Assembly (NCBI RefSeq): GCF_000006565.2
Contig: NC_031479.1
Span: 4,552,289-4,616,288, forward strand
Source of the DNA: Toxoplasma gondii ME49
Taxonomy: Eukaryota; Apicomplexa; Conoidasida; Eucoccidiorida; Sarcocystidae
Length of the DNA: 64,000 nucleotides
Direction: 5' to 3'
The number at the start of each line of letters is the position of its first letter. Position 1 is the stretch's first letter. The position numbers and the translations under genes are program-made. Below the pieces are notes generated by a model that saw only the letters and a program-made list of their open reading frames with translations, was not told the origin of the DNA and did no database searches. Below, one piece after another: positions 36,401 through 46,205 of this stretch.

Positions 36401-38490
36401 GGATTACGCCTATCACGGTCAGCATCTCTTTTCTCTGAAATTACTGTCGACATGATGTGGACACACGTGGGAAAACGACTTGGATGACGTAGCAGTGTCA
36501 AAACACCGTCTAGTTTTTTTGCTGTGTGTGCTTGTGTAATTGTGTTCCTAGTGGCTAGCTTCTATGGGTGACAAGGAGACAGTAAAAGATATGCATCCCT
36601 GGCTTTCCAATTTCCTCTCCAGACTGCTTCAGGTGAGAGGTTCACTGTGTGTCTTCCTGATTCTATTTGCATGTTGATCATCTAGGCCATGAAAGAAGCA
36701 CATGTTTGTATTTCTTATTACCCAGGGGTAGTTGTCGAAGCGCACTGTTAGGAACCCTTCATTCAGCAGGAGAATCTCGTGTTGCATTACTTGATGTCTT
36801 GCGCATCTGGTGTGGAATACTTGACATCACCGTTTTCTAGATATTCTTTTGCCGATACACTAATGGCGTGTTAACGAAACAAGCCAGCTATGGAAGCATT
36901 ACAGTCATGTTCGAGGACAGTCTCAGTTCTTATAGGCAGCTACAAGCTGGAGCTAAACGGCTCAGTTATTGAAAGTATCCCAGGCATCGAAACTGAGTAT
37001 TATTTCTCCTTGAAACGACGTGAAATATACTGAATGCATTTTTACGTCCAGAACTCGAAAAGCGTGACAGGACTGTTGGCCCATAATCCCTTCCAGAACT
37101 CCGACCCGCCGACTGCGCTTCGAGTCCTTCGCATTCAGTATAGGTTTACCAAAGGCCCCGTATTTGGAGGAGGTAGGCTAAACCCAAAGCATCAGACTCG
37201 GGTTCGTGTGCGGGTACCGAGCCCAGTTTAACATCAACTGCGTGCTCAGTATTCAGAAAACGGCAGCTCTCTTGCGCTCGAGGTTAACGTCTACCCAGCG
37301 GAGTCGAACAGGTTTATCTTGACAGTTAGAGACAACAATATGAGCATGCAGAAGAACGACCAGCTTAACGCTTTGTTCTGGAAGCGAATGAACGTAGTCT
37401 GTGAGCATAGTATGAAGTCCGGTAAAGTCTGGAAGCTCCAGTTACCGGAAACACATCGGAATGTACGGGGCAAAACGATTTCCATAGCTGCGACACGGAC
37501 GAGTGCCTACGCCGCAAATCCTGGAGTAATCGTTTGGATCAAAACAGTGGAAAGAAGCGATTGTTAGAGCTAACTTGTGCATTTTCCTTTCCAGGACCTT
37601 GGTGGGAGGTCGTGCCTGAGACCAGGGAGCTTTTCGTTGCCCCGTCTCAGGTGCCCGGAGCTGCTGCACACCTCAGGAAACAACTGTTGATTCTTCGCAG
37701 ACGAGAAGAAAAACAGAGACTCGAGCAGAGACGAAAAGAAGAAGCAGAGATAAGAAGAAAGGAGGAAGAGGCCTTCAAACGTCGTAGAGAGAGGGCCATG
37801 AAGGAAGAAGAACGACGAAAGCGCGAGGCAGAGGAAGCCGAGAAAAGGAGGATCGCTGAGCAAGCGCGCCAGGCTGAAGACGAGAAACGCATCAGAGAGC
37901 AGGCGGAGGCAGCCAGAAAAGCTGAGGAAGAAGCGGTGAGGAAACAAATAGAAGAAGAAAAGAAACGCCACGAAGAAGAGGAGAAGGAACGTCAAGCAGA
38001 AGAAGAAAGAGAACGCCGAGAACAACAGGAAGAAGAAGAAAAACGCCGAGCCGAAGACGAGAAGAGACGCAAGGAAAAGGAACAGGCCACGTTGCTGGCG
38101 AGGCAGCGGTCTGAAGAGGCGCTAAAAGAGGCAGAGAAGAAAGCTCGAAAGGATGCGGAAGAAGAAGAGCGGAAGCGAAAGGAAGATGCTTTACAGGAAG
38201 AAAAGAGGCAAAAAGAAGAGAAAGAAGCTGAGGAAAAACGGCGAAAGCAGGCAGAGGCACGCAGGGAAGCAGCGCGCGCCGCGGCTGAAAAGGAGTCTGA
38301 GAAAGCGAGACAGTTGCAAGAGCAAGAGGCGAAAAGGAAAGCATTGGAGGAACAAGAAAGGAGAAAAGCTCGGGAACGGCAGCGCTCTGCTAGCAGTCAA
38401 GTCGCGGTATATACAGCTCAACCCCACGACGGCGGAGGAGTGCCACTACGGCATGCTCCGTTGTTGACTAGGAAGAAGCAAGCGCTGTAG
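30463..38490 (+). CDS. Lipase maturation factor family membrane protein with C-terminal coiled coil (paralogue B)
   Basis: Eleven exons: 30463-30738, 31339-31398, 31843-32011, 32620-33405, 33872-34443, 34780-34851, 35213-35257, 35951-36058, 36552-36632, 37052-37172, 37595-38490, giving about 1061 aa. Every junction has GT-AG ends and matching phase. The exon 1 C-terminus (LDPTWSC...LKSTYWLSRI) leads into a membrane helix (exon 2), then SQGLIGSDGILPA, a multi-pass core with PKICVWGNRWLVFRVMLGSG and DYHYET, a second hydrophobic block in exon 5, NPFSVVNTHGAFG, ERYELIIQG, and YEFKCKPGDLYRRPCWAAP before YHYRLDWLM. These are diagnostic of LMF1/LMF2. Exon 11 begins GPWWEVVP, then about 250 residues of Glu/Lys/Arg coiled coil, ending with DGGGVPLRHAPLLTRKKQ. 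Exons 2, 3 and 6-10 have exactly the same lengths as in paralogue A. Role inferred: ER membrane chaperone; clients unknown. The ATG at 30463 follows an in-frame TGA. Confidence 0.92.
37680..38400 (+). repeat. Low-complexity purine-rich stretch coding for the coiled coil of LMF paralogue B
   Basis: The coding strand is almost entirely GAA/GAG/AAG/AGA/CGA codons, producing an uninterrupted Glu/Lys/Arg heptad-like helix. The matching stretch in paralogue A is about 20600-19990 on the minus strand. The purine bias is a consequence of coding, not an independent repeat element. Confidence 0.75.
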
Positions 38491-40889
38491 GGAGACCCGC
38501 AGTCTCCTAAGAGGGCTATCAAATGTTTCGAGGTTTCCTCTTGCTTGTTTTACCTAATGTGACGAATCTGTTTTATGGTGTTGCCGGCCGAAAAGTAAAT
38601 GCTTACGGCCGGTGTATTGAAAGGTTCCAAGAGGTAGTCTCTGTGAAACGCAACAGAGTGTCTCTCTGCTTGGCAACTTCCAATTTTGTGTACGAATTTC
38701 TCTAGTGTACGGACGACACTCGGGCAAATATGTATTGGGGCCGGAAACACGATGTCCCTTCTCACACGACGGCCTCTATCGTTGACTCTAATGGGTTCAC
38801 GTATTATGGTTTAAACGAGATGGCAGAAACGAAGTCGACTTACTGGGTGTTCTGTTTCCGAACCATAGTGTACCACAGGGAATATTCAGGGATCAGTAAT
38901 CTAGCATTCGAAGGGAGAGTTTTGCGAATGCACCTGAGTTAGTCGTCTAAAATTGCCGCAGATCTGACGAACCACAGCGTGGCAAATGGACAGCAGTCGA
39001 TGCGAGATGTAACATGAGTATTTCACCTGCTCTGTTGTGCGTCACGTTATTTGGTGTTTGATATCTTTCTCTACATTCATCATGGTCTTCTTGTATGGTC
39101 AGGCACGTATCCACACTCTGCCTGTCGCACGTGTTGGACATTCGGCGAGACCACTTCAGGTTCTCGGCTGGAGCCAGTTCCACACGAAAATCCATCTTTT
39201 TCGTCTCCATCGTCTCTCAGATCATATCGTTTTTACAGCTCATTCAATGACTTTCTGGTTGCGATCCCAGTGTTTTCAGGGGCAACACTTTACGTCCGCC
39301 AAAGAAGTAAACAGGGCGGGCTAGAGAAGTGACCAGCTAGCCTGGATAGGCAGGTGACACTTGTGTTTGCATTTGACAATCACGAGTACTTGGCACAGCG
39401 GCAACCTTGAAAAGTTTGATTAACAGCGGTTCAAGGATGACTCTCTCGTTCATGATTGCTTCGTGCCAGAAGAAAGTGTTAGGAGTGGCTGTTCTATGGG
39501 TTGCAAAAAGTAGTCAACGGTTGCGTAAACATGCCTGGCCGGTCCGGCAACGGATACATGAACGGGAAACGCATCATCAGAATTGAAGAATTTTCTTTTG
39601 GAGAGTTGGTATACGTCGCCCCACTCAGTTTACAGGAAACTTCAGCACGTTCTTTTGCGGGTTTAAGGCTGGCTCAGCAAAATACGAAGCAAAGTGGACC
39701 TACGTCTCTCGGAGGTTCATCTAAAGCCTGATTTATGCGGTGTCCAGGGGTTCCCCCAGTAGCACCCCCGAAACTCGCTAGTCCCTATTTGCTAGTACAC
39801 AGCCGAGAAAGCTAGTGGCTGTAGTCAGCAAATATAAAACGGAACCATGCTTCCACGATGTCTAAAAACAGGTAACTCCACTTATATAAACATCAAATCG
39901 TGAGAATAGAAGCACACAAGAATACGAAAGAGGTGGCGCAGCTTTGTCAATCCAAGTCCCCAGGCGAGCTAGTGCTCGCCCAATTGCGACGTGTGTACGG
40001 AAGCGCCGAAACATGGCCCTAGACAAATGAGTTTGGAGAGAAGAAAAAACTCAGAATGGCGTTTTTTCGTCATTGTCGATTTTCGAGTTGTAGGGGAGTC
40101 TTTCGAACGAAAAACTACCCACTGAAATAGGTAATTTCTGCCAAGCCACTGGGTCATCTACATAACGACATGCATCCGGAGACCTTGACGCTGGTCACCG
40201 TGGACACACCACTGCTTGCAAAAGTCTGTGATGTCGGCTGTACCCATGGACGGAGTCCCGGAGCAAAAATGCCTCGTGTTCGCTAGTCGTAACTGTTTTG
40301 CCAGGCTCGACTTCTGTGCAGTGTATTTTACTTCGCCAATAGCTGGCTGGCGGAGCATGCACAGCCAGCATGCACGCGTAGTCCTGGATTTTTGGGGGGT
40401 TGCGGCTTCTTTGAGTTGCGGTGTTTTCTGAATCTGCTTTTCTGCGTGAAAAATTCCCAAGCAACAACATTTCATGCCCTCTGGACCCCGAAAAGTTGCC
40501 TGCTGCATGACAGATGGACGGGCCCTTGGTGAAGCGGGCGCGCTATCACGGGACGCATGCTCATCCAGTGAGGCAATCTTTTCAGAAAATCGAGGTAGTG
40601 AACAGTATTGTTCGCTTGAACTAGTAGTGTTGAGTGAGGCGTCAGACTCAACGTTTTAGTGTGTTTCGCTGTTGTGCATCAGCAACTGCTATTTTGTGAG
40701 CTGTATGCTACGGGTAATCTAGCGTGGTTTCTGCTGTTCTACTAAAATCAGAGTTGTAATCCTTTTCACTATACTGGAGTCAATACGTGTAGATTTATCA
40801 CATTGTTACCCTCCTACCGTCCCTAGTCCTGTGCGGACCCGGCGCCTCTCCCTGTAGCAAACATATTTTTCCGATGTTTTTTGGCAGGA
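38491..40889. other. Intergenic region between LMF paralogue B and the mitochondrial-type protein
   Basis: 3' flank of the LMF gene followed by the promoter region of the next plus-strand gene. The only clear signal is a pair of GCATGCAC words at about 40355-40375. Open frames on both strands are short and featureless. Confidence 0.4.
40355..40375. promoter_or_regulatory. Direct repeat of GCATGCAC, candidate ApiAP2 site
   Basis: Two copies of GCATGCAC separated by six bases, about 520 bases upstream of the ATG at 40890. GCATGC-type words are known promoter elements in Toxoplasma and other apicomplexans and are bound by AP2-domain factors. The regulatory role here is inferred from position and sequence only. 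Confidence 0.4.
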
Positions 40890-42776
40890 ATGTCTACCGT
40901 TAATTCAGTTGGCAGGTGGCCGTTGGCGAACGTGGAGCTGCAGAGCGACGTCGTTCGTGGAATGCGGCAGCGAGCGTGTCCAGATATCGCTACGTATGCG
41001 GGAAACTCACGGTGGTCGCCGACGTTCGGTCGTCGTGATGGAGTACCCCTGGAAGGCGGCTTTTTCGGACAACGGGAATTTGTCGGGTCGGGTACAGCAT
41101 GCAGGCTACGACTCTTTCGCCAGGCCAGCACACCCCTAGCAGCCCAACTAACCAATCGTCCTCAGTGTTTAAGCAGCAGGTACCATAGTTTTTATTCCTT
41201 GTCGCAGGACTTCCTGGCTGCCCACGCAGCAACATTCAGCAGGAATCGTGCGTTTAGCTCGTCCAGCGAGCCGGATGTGCCTACCGCTGGCGAGTTTGCC
41301 AAGCACCTCTCAGATCTTGAATTACCGGAACTGATAGAAGGGCTGCAGGCGTATGATGGAGGTCAAATGCAGCAGTCCTACCGAGGCTTTCGGAGGCTCA
41401 GAGAGACGCTGGAACACGCAGACGAACAGTCAGTCGAGCACAGTGCCAAGGCGCTGGTTCTGGGGTGTATGTACACGGCGTTATTCCGTGTTGGTGAGTA
41501 TAGAGAAGCACGACGATTTGCTGCGGATGCGCGGGATCTCTCCCGTGCTGGTCATCAGAGTTTGGCAGCCGATACAGCCACGGTATGTGACATTCGAGCG
41601 GCCCTCGAGGAGGCGAAAACGGCACGTGGCAAAGGTGGTGTTGCGGAGTGGCTTTTGCAGAGACCTTTGTGGCCGTCGGCGGACGATGCGCCGGAACGAC
41701 CATCTCGACTAGAAGAACTTCGCATCCTTCAGACTTCACTGGCTGTCTATAAAAGAGGTGCAGGAGAAGCAGACATTGGCAAGAGTTGGGAGACCAGAGA
41801 GAACGGCGGCAAGGGAGCCACTGTTGGTCTTCCCGCTTCCTTTTTGGGGCTTATGAAAGAATATAATGATTTTATTTTGAAGTATTTCGCACGTGGGGCC
41901 GAGCCGACACCGTCGGATCCGAGGGATGATCCCGCTGAAGTGTTGCTTGCGGTCGAGAGGATGGCAAAAGAAGCATCTTTATTGCTAAAACAGAACGAGG
42001 CTTTCCTCACCGGCGCTTTGTCGATCGCTGAACGTTCACCGTCTACGGTGTCCGAAACAGGAGGCGCTGGATGCATCGCGGAGCGCATCACGAAAAGAGA
42101 GTTGGGGGCTGAATTAGTGAGGGGAATCGCGCTCCTCCATGAGGGTTTGGGGACAGTGTTGGTGAAACAGTCAAATGGCGTGGAATCGGGATGTGACAGA
42201 ACTACCGACGAGCTGCGTGTACTCGGTGATAAGGTGCTAAAAGACGGACTCACAATCTGCAAGAAGTACGCCCATATCGACACGAAGAATATCTTGGCGT
42301 CGCTACTTTCTGCTCTTGCAACGTCGTTTAAACAACGGCACGAACCCGTCATCAGTGAGGGACTTTTCCGTTCGTCTTTGAATGAGTTCAATACAGCGGC
42401 AGGGCTCAATGTACAGCTGGTGTCGGTCCCTATCGTAGCGGCAGGTGATGACAGTGCTCGAATTGGAGGGGAGTCTCGTGTGGCTTATCCGAGGCAGGCG
42501 ACGCTGGATGCTATTGTCAGCTTCGGAGTCGCCTTGTTGCAGTATAGCGCTTTGTTGAACAAGTGGGATGGACGCGAGGTTGAGGCAGAAATGATATGTA
42601 GGCCGGCGAATCAGATTTTGGAGTCTTTCGGACTTCCGACATCGAAAGACCCACTTGAGAACGTTCCAGCCCGCCTGCACGTGCTCCCTCTTCTTTGGAA
42701 GCCCTCGGTATGCCTGGCTCGCCCCCTTTTGGTTTATGTCAAGGAAAGGGAAGCCGTCAGTGGTGGCGGTGCATGA
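40890..42776 (+). CDS. Hypothetical protein, predicted mitochondrial, with TPR-like helices
   Basis: One open exon of about 628 codons from the ATG at 40890 to TGA at 42774-42776. The ATG lies four bases after a TTTTTTGGCAG that could act as an acceptor, so a 5' exon is possible. The first 135 residues are rich in Arg, Ser and Ala with few acidic residues and end near RNRAFSSSSEPD, the pattern of a mitochondrial presequence. Residues about 140-250 form paired amphipathic helices with TPR-like Ala/Gly/Tyr spacing (ALVLGCMYTALFRVGEYREA). The rest is mainly helical with several long acidic or Gly-rich loops and no membrane segment. I do not recognise a specific family. A helical-repeat scaffold of a mitochondrial complex is a reasonable inference, because such lineage-specific subunits are common in coccidian respiratory complexes and mitoribosomes, but nothing here proves it. 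Confidence 0.8.
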   Translation: MSTVNSVGRWPLANVELQSDVVRGMRQRACPDIATYAGNSRWSPTFGRRDGVPLEGGFFGQREFVGSGTACRLRLFRQASTPLAAQLTNRPQCLSSRYHSFYSLSQDFLAAHAATFSRNRAFSSSSEPDVPTAGEFAKHLSDLELPELIEGLQAYDGGQMQQSYRGFRRLRETLEHADEQSVEHSAKALVLGCMYTALFRVGEYREARRFAADARDLSRAGHQSLAADTATVCDIRAALEEAKTARGKGGVAEWLLQRPLWPSADDAPERPSRLEELRILQTSLAVYKRGAGEADIGKSWETRENGGKGATVGLPASFLGLMKEYNDFILKYFARGAEPTPSDPRDDPAEVLLAVERMAKEASLLLKQNEAFLTGALSIAERSPSTVSETGGAGCIAERITKRELGAELVRGIALLHEGLGTVLVKQSNGVESGCDRTTDELRVLGDKVLKDGLTICKKYAHIDTKNILASLLSALATSFKQRHEPVISEGLFRSSLNEFNTAAGLNVQLVSVPIVAAGDDSARIGGESRVAYPRQATLDAIVSFGVALLQYSALLNKWDGREVEAEMICRPANQILESFGLPTSKDPLENVPARLHVLPLLWKPSVCLARPLLVYVKEREAVSGGGA

Positions 42777-44205
42777 TGCACATCATCGTGATGGAATATT
42801 CGTTTTGTCCGCACTCAGGTCTGTTGTGTCACTTTTTAGCTGTCTACTATCAAAACTGATCCTCCGCTACAAATCTAATTAGGGTCCGTCGGGTCCCTAT
42901 GACTGGATATCTCGTTTTCCTTGCATATGCGAATGTGAAGATGGAGCAAGAAATAAGGACAACGGACCCCCGATAAACGCGTCACATACCATGGCAGCTA
43001 TTGGAAGGATGATCGTATCGCATACTAGCGAACCGCCCGTCTGATTATCTAGAGTCGCAAGAGTCTCCGCTGCGCCTTTCTGGATACATCCAGCGATTCA
43101 GTCGCCGCTGAGGCGCAGGTTGTTCGTGTCCGTCAGGAGATGTCGGCTTGCCTAGAACCCAAGAAACTCCCCAATTCTAGAACTAATAAATCATGGGCAA
43201 CGGTGGAAGATTGTAGAGTTACAGAATTCCAGAATCGAGAGCCGCTTCTCTCAACTGAGGCAACCATAGAACCAATTGAGAACACTCACACAGCAAACTG
43301 ACAAAGGTGGGACGTAACAAAAGCACACGTAAGCACTTTTTTGTATTAACTTCCGACAACATTCATGAAAAACGGAGGATCCAGCGGTCGTCGACGGCGC
43401 TGTAAGATCTGCCAAGAGAATGTTTGATGGTTTCTACAGGAGAAATGTCTACCTGTAGCACCCCATCTACAAGATTCGACATGCTATGGTCTTAATCCAG
43501 AGAGGATTCTCAGGTCTAAAGGAACAGAAGAGAAGATGACATGTAGAACAGCTGTGTGCAGTCTAACATCCTTCGTTGCGGCTTCATCCTGAGCAATAAC
43601 TCGCAAGCCGAACTCCATTTCCTGAATAGATGCGTCGCTGCTTGAAATCAATACTCTTTTTGCCATCTATTTGGAGGCGGTCAGCAGACGGTGAGCATGG
43701 TTCCAAATTCTCTTGCATGGTTATGGTTTAAGGTGAAGTGTTTTTTTGCCAGCTGTCGGCGGTGCGCAGCTCACCACGGGATTCGGAACCTATGGACGAA
43801 ACTGTGCTGATCCGAAATTCCGGTGCCAGGCACCTATCTCACGGGGAGAGACCCTTGCGACTCCTGGGTAGACAGAGCTTGACAGGACAGGGTTTTCACC
43901 TGGCGATTCACAACAGGGAGTGGCGGTGTAGCCGATAGGATAATTGCAGTTTTATTAGTTACGCTCGCCCGAGACCGGCCGTTGCCTTTCAGGTCCTCAC
44001 GGCTAGAGGAGTTACGCTGCATCAAGTTGAACATCGACGGAGTTTGGTTCTCAAACATTACGGCGGCACTCAAGCCGGTCCAGAGACCACACAGTACTAA
44101 AGAAATGTACGGGAGCTTATGCCCGTAGTGATCTGTCATAACGCACATACGTGGTCGAAGGTTTTATCCTGGCGTAGATACGTTTTTTTCTAAAGCTCTT
44201 CGACG
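42777..44205. other. Intergenic region upstream of the secreted-protein gene
   Basis: 3' flank of the 628-codon gene and the promoter and 5' UTR of the next plus-strand gene. No supported gene, RNA or repeat was seen. Confidence 0.4.
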
Positions 44206-45459
44206 ATGGCTCTCAGACGATGTCTTCCGGCGGCCGTTGTGGCGGCGCTCCTTGCTCCAACTACCCTGGTATACTGCTCTCCATTTTCGCAGCAGACTCC
44301 AGAAGACAAGGTGGAGGGTGTGCTGAACTCTCTCTCTTTGCTTAGGATGAAGGCTGCCGTGTTGAGCTCCTCCCCAGATGAGTCGCGGAATCCTCCTTAC
44401 GCGAAGGTCGCCCAAAACAGCGCTCTGATGATCATCGACTGCAAAATGGGTGTGCAGTCACCCGAAATTTGCCTTCTTCACGGTTTTTCCCACAACACGA
44501 GAAGTGTGCCGGACTATGCTGCCGGCTTCTACGGACCCCGAGTCTCTCTGAACATGAATAATCCCGCGGCTCTAACGATTTCTGCATACAAGAGGGGAGA
44601 GCAAGTGTGTGACGACCAGCATGTCAAAGAGAGAATTGGCGATGTTTTGGCAGCACACGCAGCCGAAATATATGATCTTGCCGCCCATGCTGGGTTGCTG
44701 GAGGCCGGGAGGAGCGCCTCTGTCGCATACAACCAAGACGCTCTGCGGGACGTGGCAGAACACTCCAACTCTTTCTGGACGAACTTTCAAAATTTATTCT
44801 CCAAGGAAAGGCATTCACAAGAAACTAGCAGCCTCCCGCACCTGCCACACCAAGGGAAACCAAGAAGGGTACCGGGATATGAAAACCGCATCGGCCTTAA
44901 ACACGACTCCCCCGTCATGTCCGAATCAATAGGAACGTCAGCATCTTCCTTTCCTGGCCCTGATGCCCCAAGCATTCCATTTGATATGGAAGAGGCTAAA
45001 CCGTATGTTCCGAAAAAGGCAGGAGCGGGCGGCAATTTGAGCGAAAAAATTGAAAGGAGTGGCTCCTCGCAGGTCTTGGAAAGTCCTGAAGAAACTGCGG
45101 CACAGATTGGCAACTCTTTTCCCTTCTCTGCCTTCCTTGGCATGATTCCGCCTCCCTTCCTTCCAACAGGCATGAGCTCCATTGGGCTGCAGCAGTTTCT
45201 GATTAACCCACTGGCATTTGGCTCAAGGTTCTTGTTGCCTAGCAGTCAGGCTGGTTTATCACCTTTCTTCCTGTTCAGTCCGAGCACGCTGATGGCCATG
45301 ATGGAGAGCTTCGAGAGTGGGGAAAGTCGACATCCCTCCTCTCTTTCACCAGGCGCCCCCGTATCTTCCTCAGCGGGGATGTCAAACCTCAATTTTCAGG
45401 AAAACGACGTCGATGTGGCTCTCAACAACTTTGCAATGACCGAAGCCGACTTGTTCTAG
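44206..45459 (+). CDS. Secreted hypothetical protein
   Basis: Single exon of 417 codons ending in TAG. The first about 25 residues are a textbook signal peptide: Arg-Arg, then an Ala/Val/Leu core (AAVVAALLAPTTLVYC), with likely cleavage before SPFSQQTPEDK. Residues 26-200 are mixed helical with a few cysteines (IIDCKMGVQSPEICLLHG, EQVCDDQ) that could form disulphides. Residues 200-300 are polar and disordered. Residues about 305-370 form a Pro/Phe/Leu-rich hydrophobic block (MIPPPFLPTGMSSIG...LSPFFLFSPSTLMAMM) too irregular for a standard membrane helix, followed by a Ser/Pro-rich acidic tail. No GPI signal is evident. I know no family. Export to a secretory organelle, the parasitophorous vacuole or an oocyst structure is possible, but only entry into the secretory pathway is supported. 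Confidence 0.85.
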   Translation: MALRRCLPAAVVAALLAPTTLVYCSPFSQQTPEDKVEGVLNSLSLLRMKAAVLSSSPDESRNPPYAKVAQNSALMIIDCKMGVQSPEICLLHGFSHNTRSVPDYAAGFYGPRVSLNMNNPAALTISAYKRGEQVCDDQHVKERIGDVLAAHAAEIYDLAAHAGLLEAGRSASVAYNQDALRDVAEHSNSFWTNFQNLFSKERHSQETSSLPHLPHQGKPRRVPGYENRIGLKHDSPVMSESIGTSASSFPGPDAPSIPFDMEEAKPYVPKKAGAGGNLSEKIERSGSSQVLESPEETAAQIGNSFPFSAFLGMIPPPFLPTGMSSIGLQQFLINPLAFGSRFLLPSSQAGLSPFFLFSPSTLMAMMESFESGESRHPSSLSPGAPVSSSAGMSNLNFQENDVDVALNNFAMTEADLF

Positions 45460-45812
45460 ACGGAGTATCTGCGGTACATAATCCCTTTCCAAGGGACAAA
45501 AACCGTCTCCGTGACAACACGTAGGCGAAGCTGTATGTACTGCGTATAAAGTTCTAAGTGTATGCGTATACGGGTCACGTATAGCGTTACGTTGTGCTCA
45601 TGTGGTCACACACCAGTACGCTGGGATTGCCAGATTGGCCTGGACATGATTTGAAGCACAGAAATATGTAGTGTCAGCTCGTAAGGTGAACTTGACTCGG
45701 CTCTCTCTGGTTGTCCTGTCTCCGTGGTCGAGTTCGGACGGGAAAGGTACTCGTATTGATTGCACCCACGCACTGTATCAGCGTGCGTATAAGGGTGTGC
45801 GGGGGTGATAGA
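45460..45812. other. Short convergent 3' spacer
   Basis: Lies between the end of the secreted-protein gene and the possible small minus-strand gene. Presumed 3' UTR; nothing recognised. Confidence 0.4.
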
Positions 45813-46205
45813 TCAATTTTGATGAATGTAGCTTTCATCCCAGTACAATTTTGAACCACCAATATAGCTACACAGTGCGCTGCTGACGGTGACGTGGGCT
45901 CCCCTTTCGCCGTCATTCAGCATGTACAAGGAGGTCTCCAGTAATAAGTACCGTGAGGTAAACACGGCGCCCTGGTTTCGTGGCCGCCACGGCTCGGCTG
46001 CTGCAGGCCGGGAATACAATTTATTTAGTAACTGGAACAATCTCTGTGGGACAGTTAATTTAACCCTCACTTGAGACCCGAAGGCGACTGAGTGAACTGG
46101 AACGCTAAAACCATTCAAGAGAGAACGGTTGAGCCCCTCATCCCCCTTTACTACCGTCATGACAGCATACACAAGAAGCAGCATGGAAGAAGCCATCCGC
46201 ATCAA
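45813..46205 (-). CDS. Possible small secreted protein
   Basis: A 130-codon frame starting at an ATG at 46205. The first about 21 residues look like a cleavable signal peptide (MMRMASSMLLLVYAVMTVVKG followed by DEG). The mature part has about 109 residues with two possible N-glycosylation or phosphorylation sites, a Pro/Arg-rich middle and no repeats. It runs convergently towards the secreted-protein gene. There is no family match and no splice-site support, so it could equally be a chance frame; the clean hydrophobic N-terminus is the main argument for it. Confidence 0.3.
   Translation of the reverse strand: MMRMASSMLLLVYAVMTVVKGDEGLNRSLLNGFSVPVHSVAFGSQVRVKLTVPQRLFQLLNKLYSRPAAAEPWRPRNQGAVFTSRYLLLETSLYMLNDGERGAHVTVSSALCSYIGGSKLYWDESYIHQN

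Noticed and set aside
37892..38427. Long minus-strand frames rich in Leu/Phe/Ser opposite the coiled-coil exon
   Set aside because: Reverse complement of Glu/Lys codons always yields Phe/Leu/Ser-rich frames; the plus frame belongs to the LMF gene.
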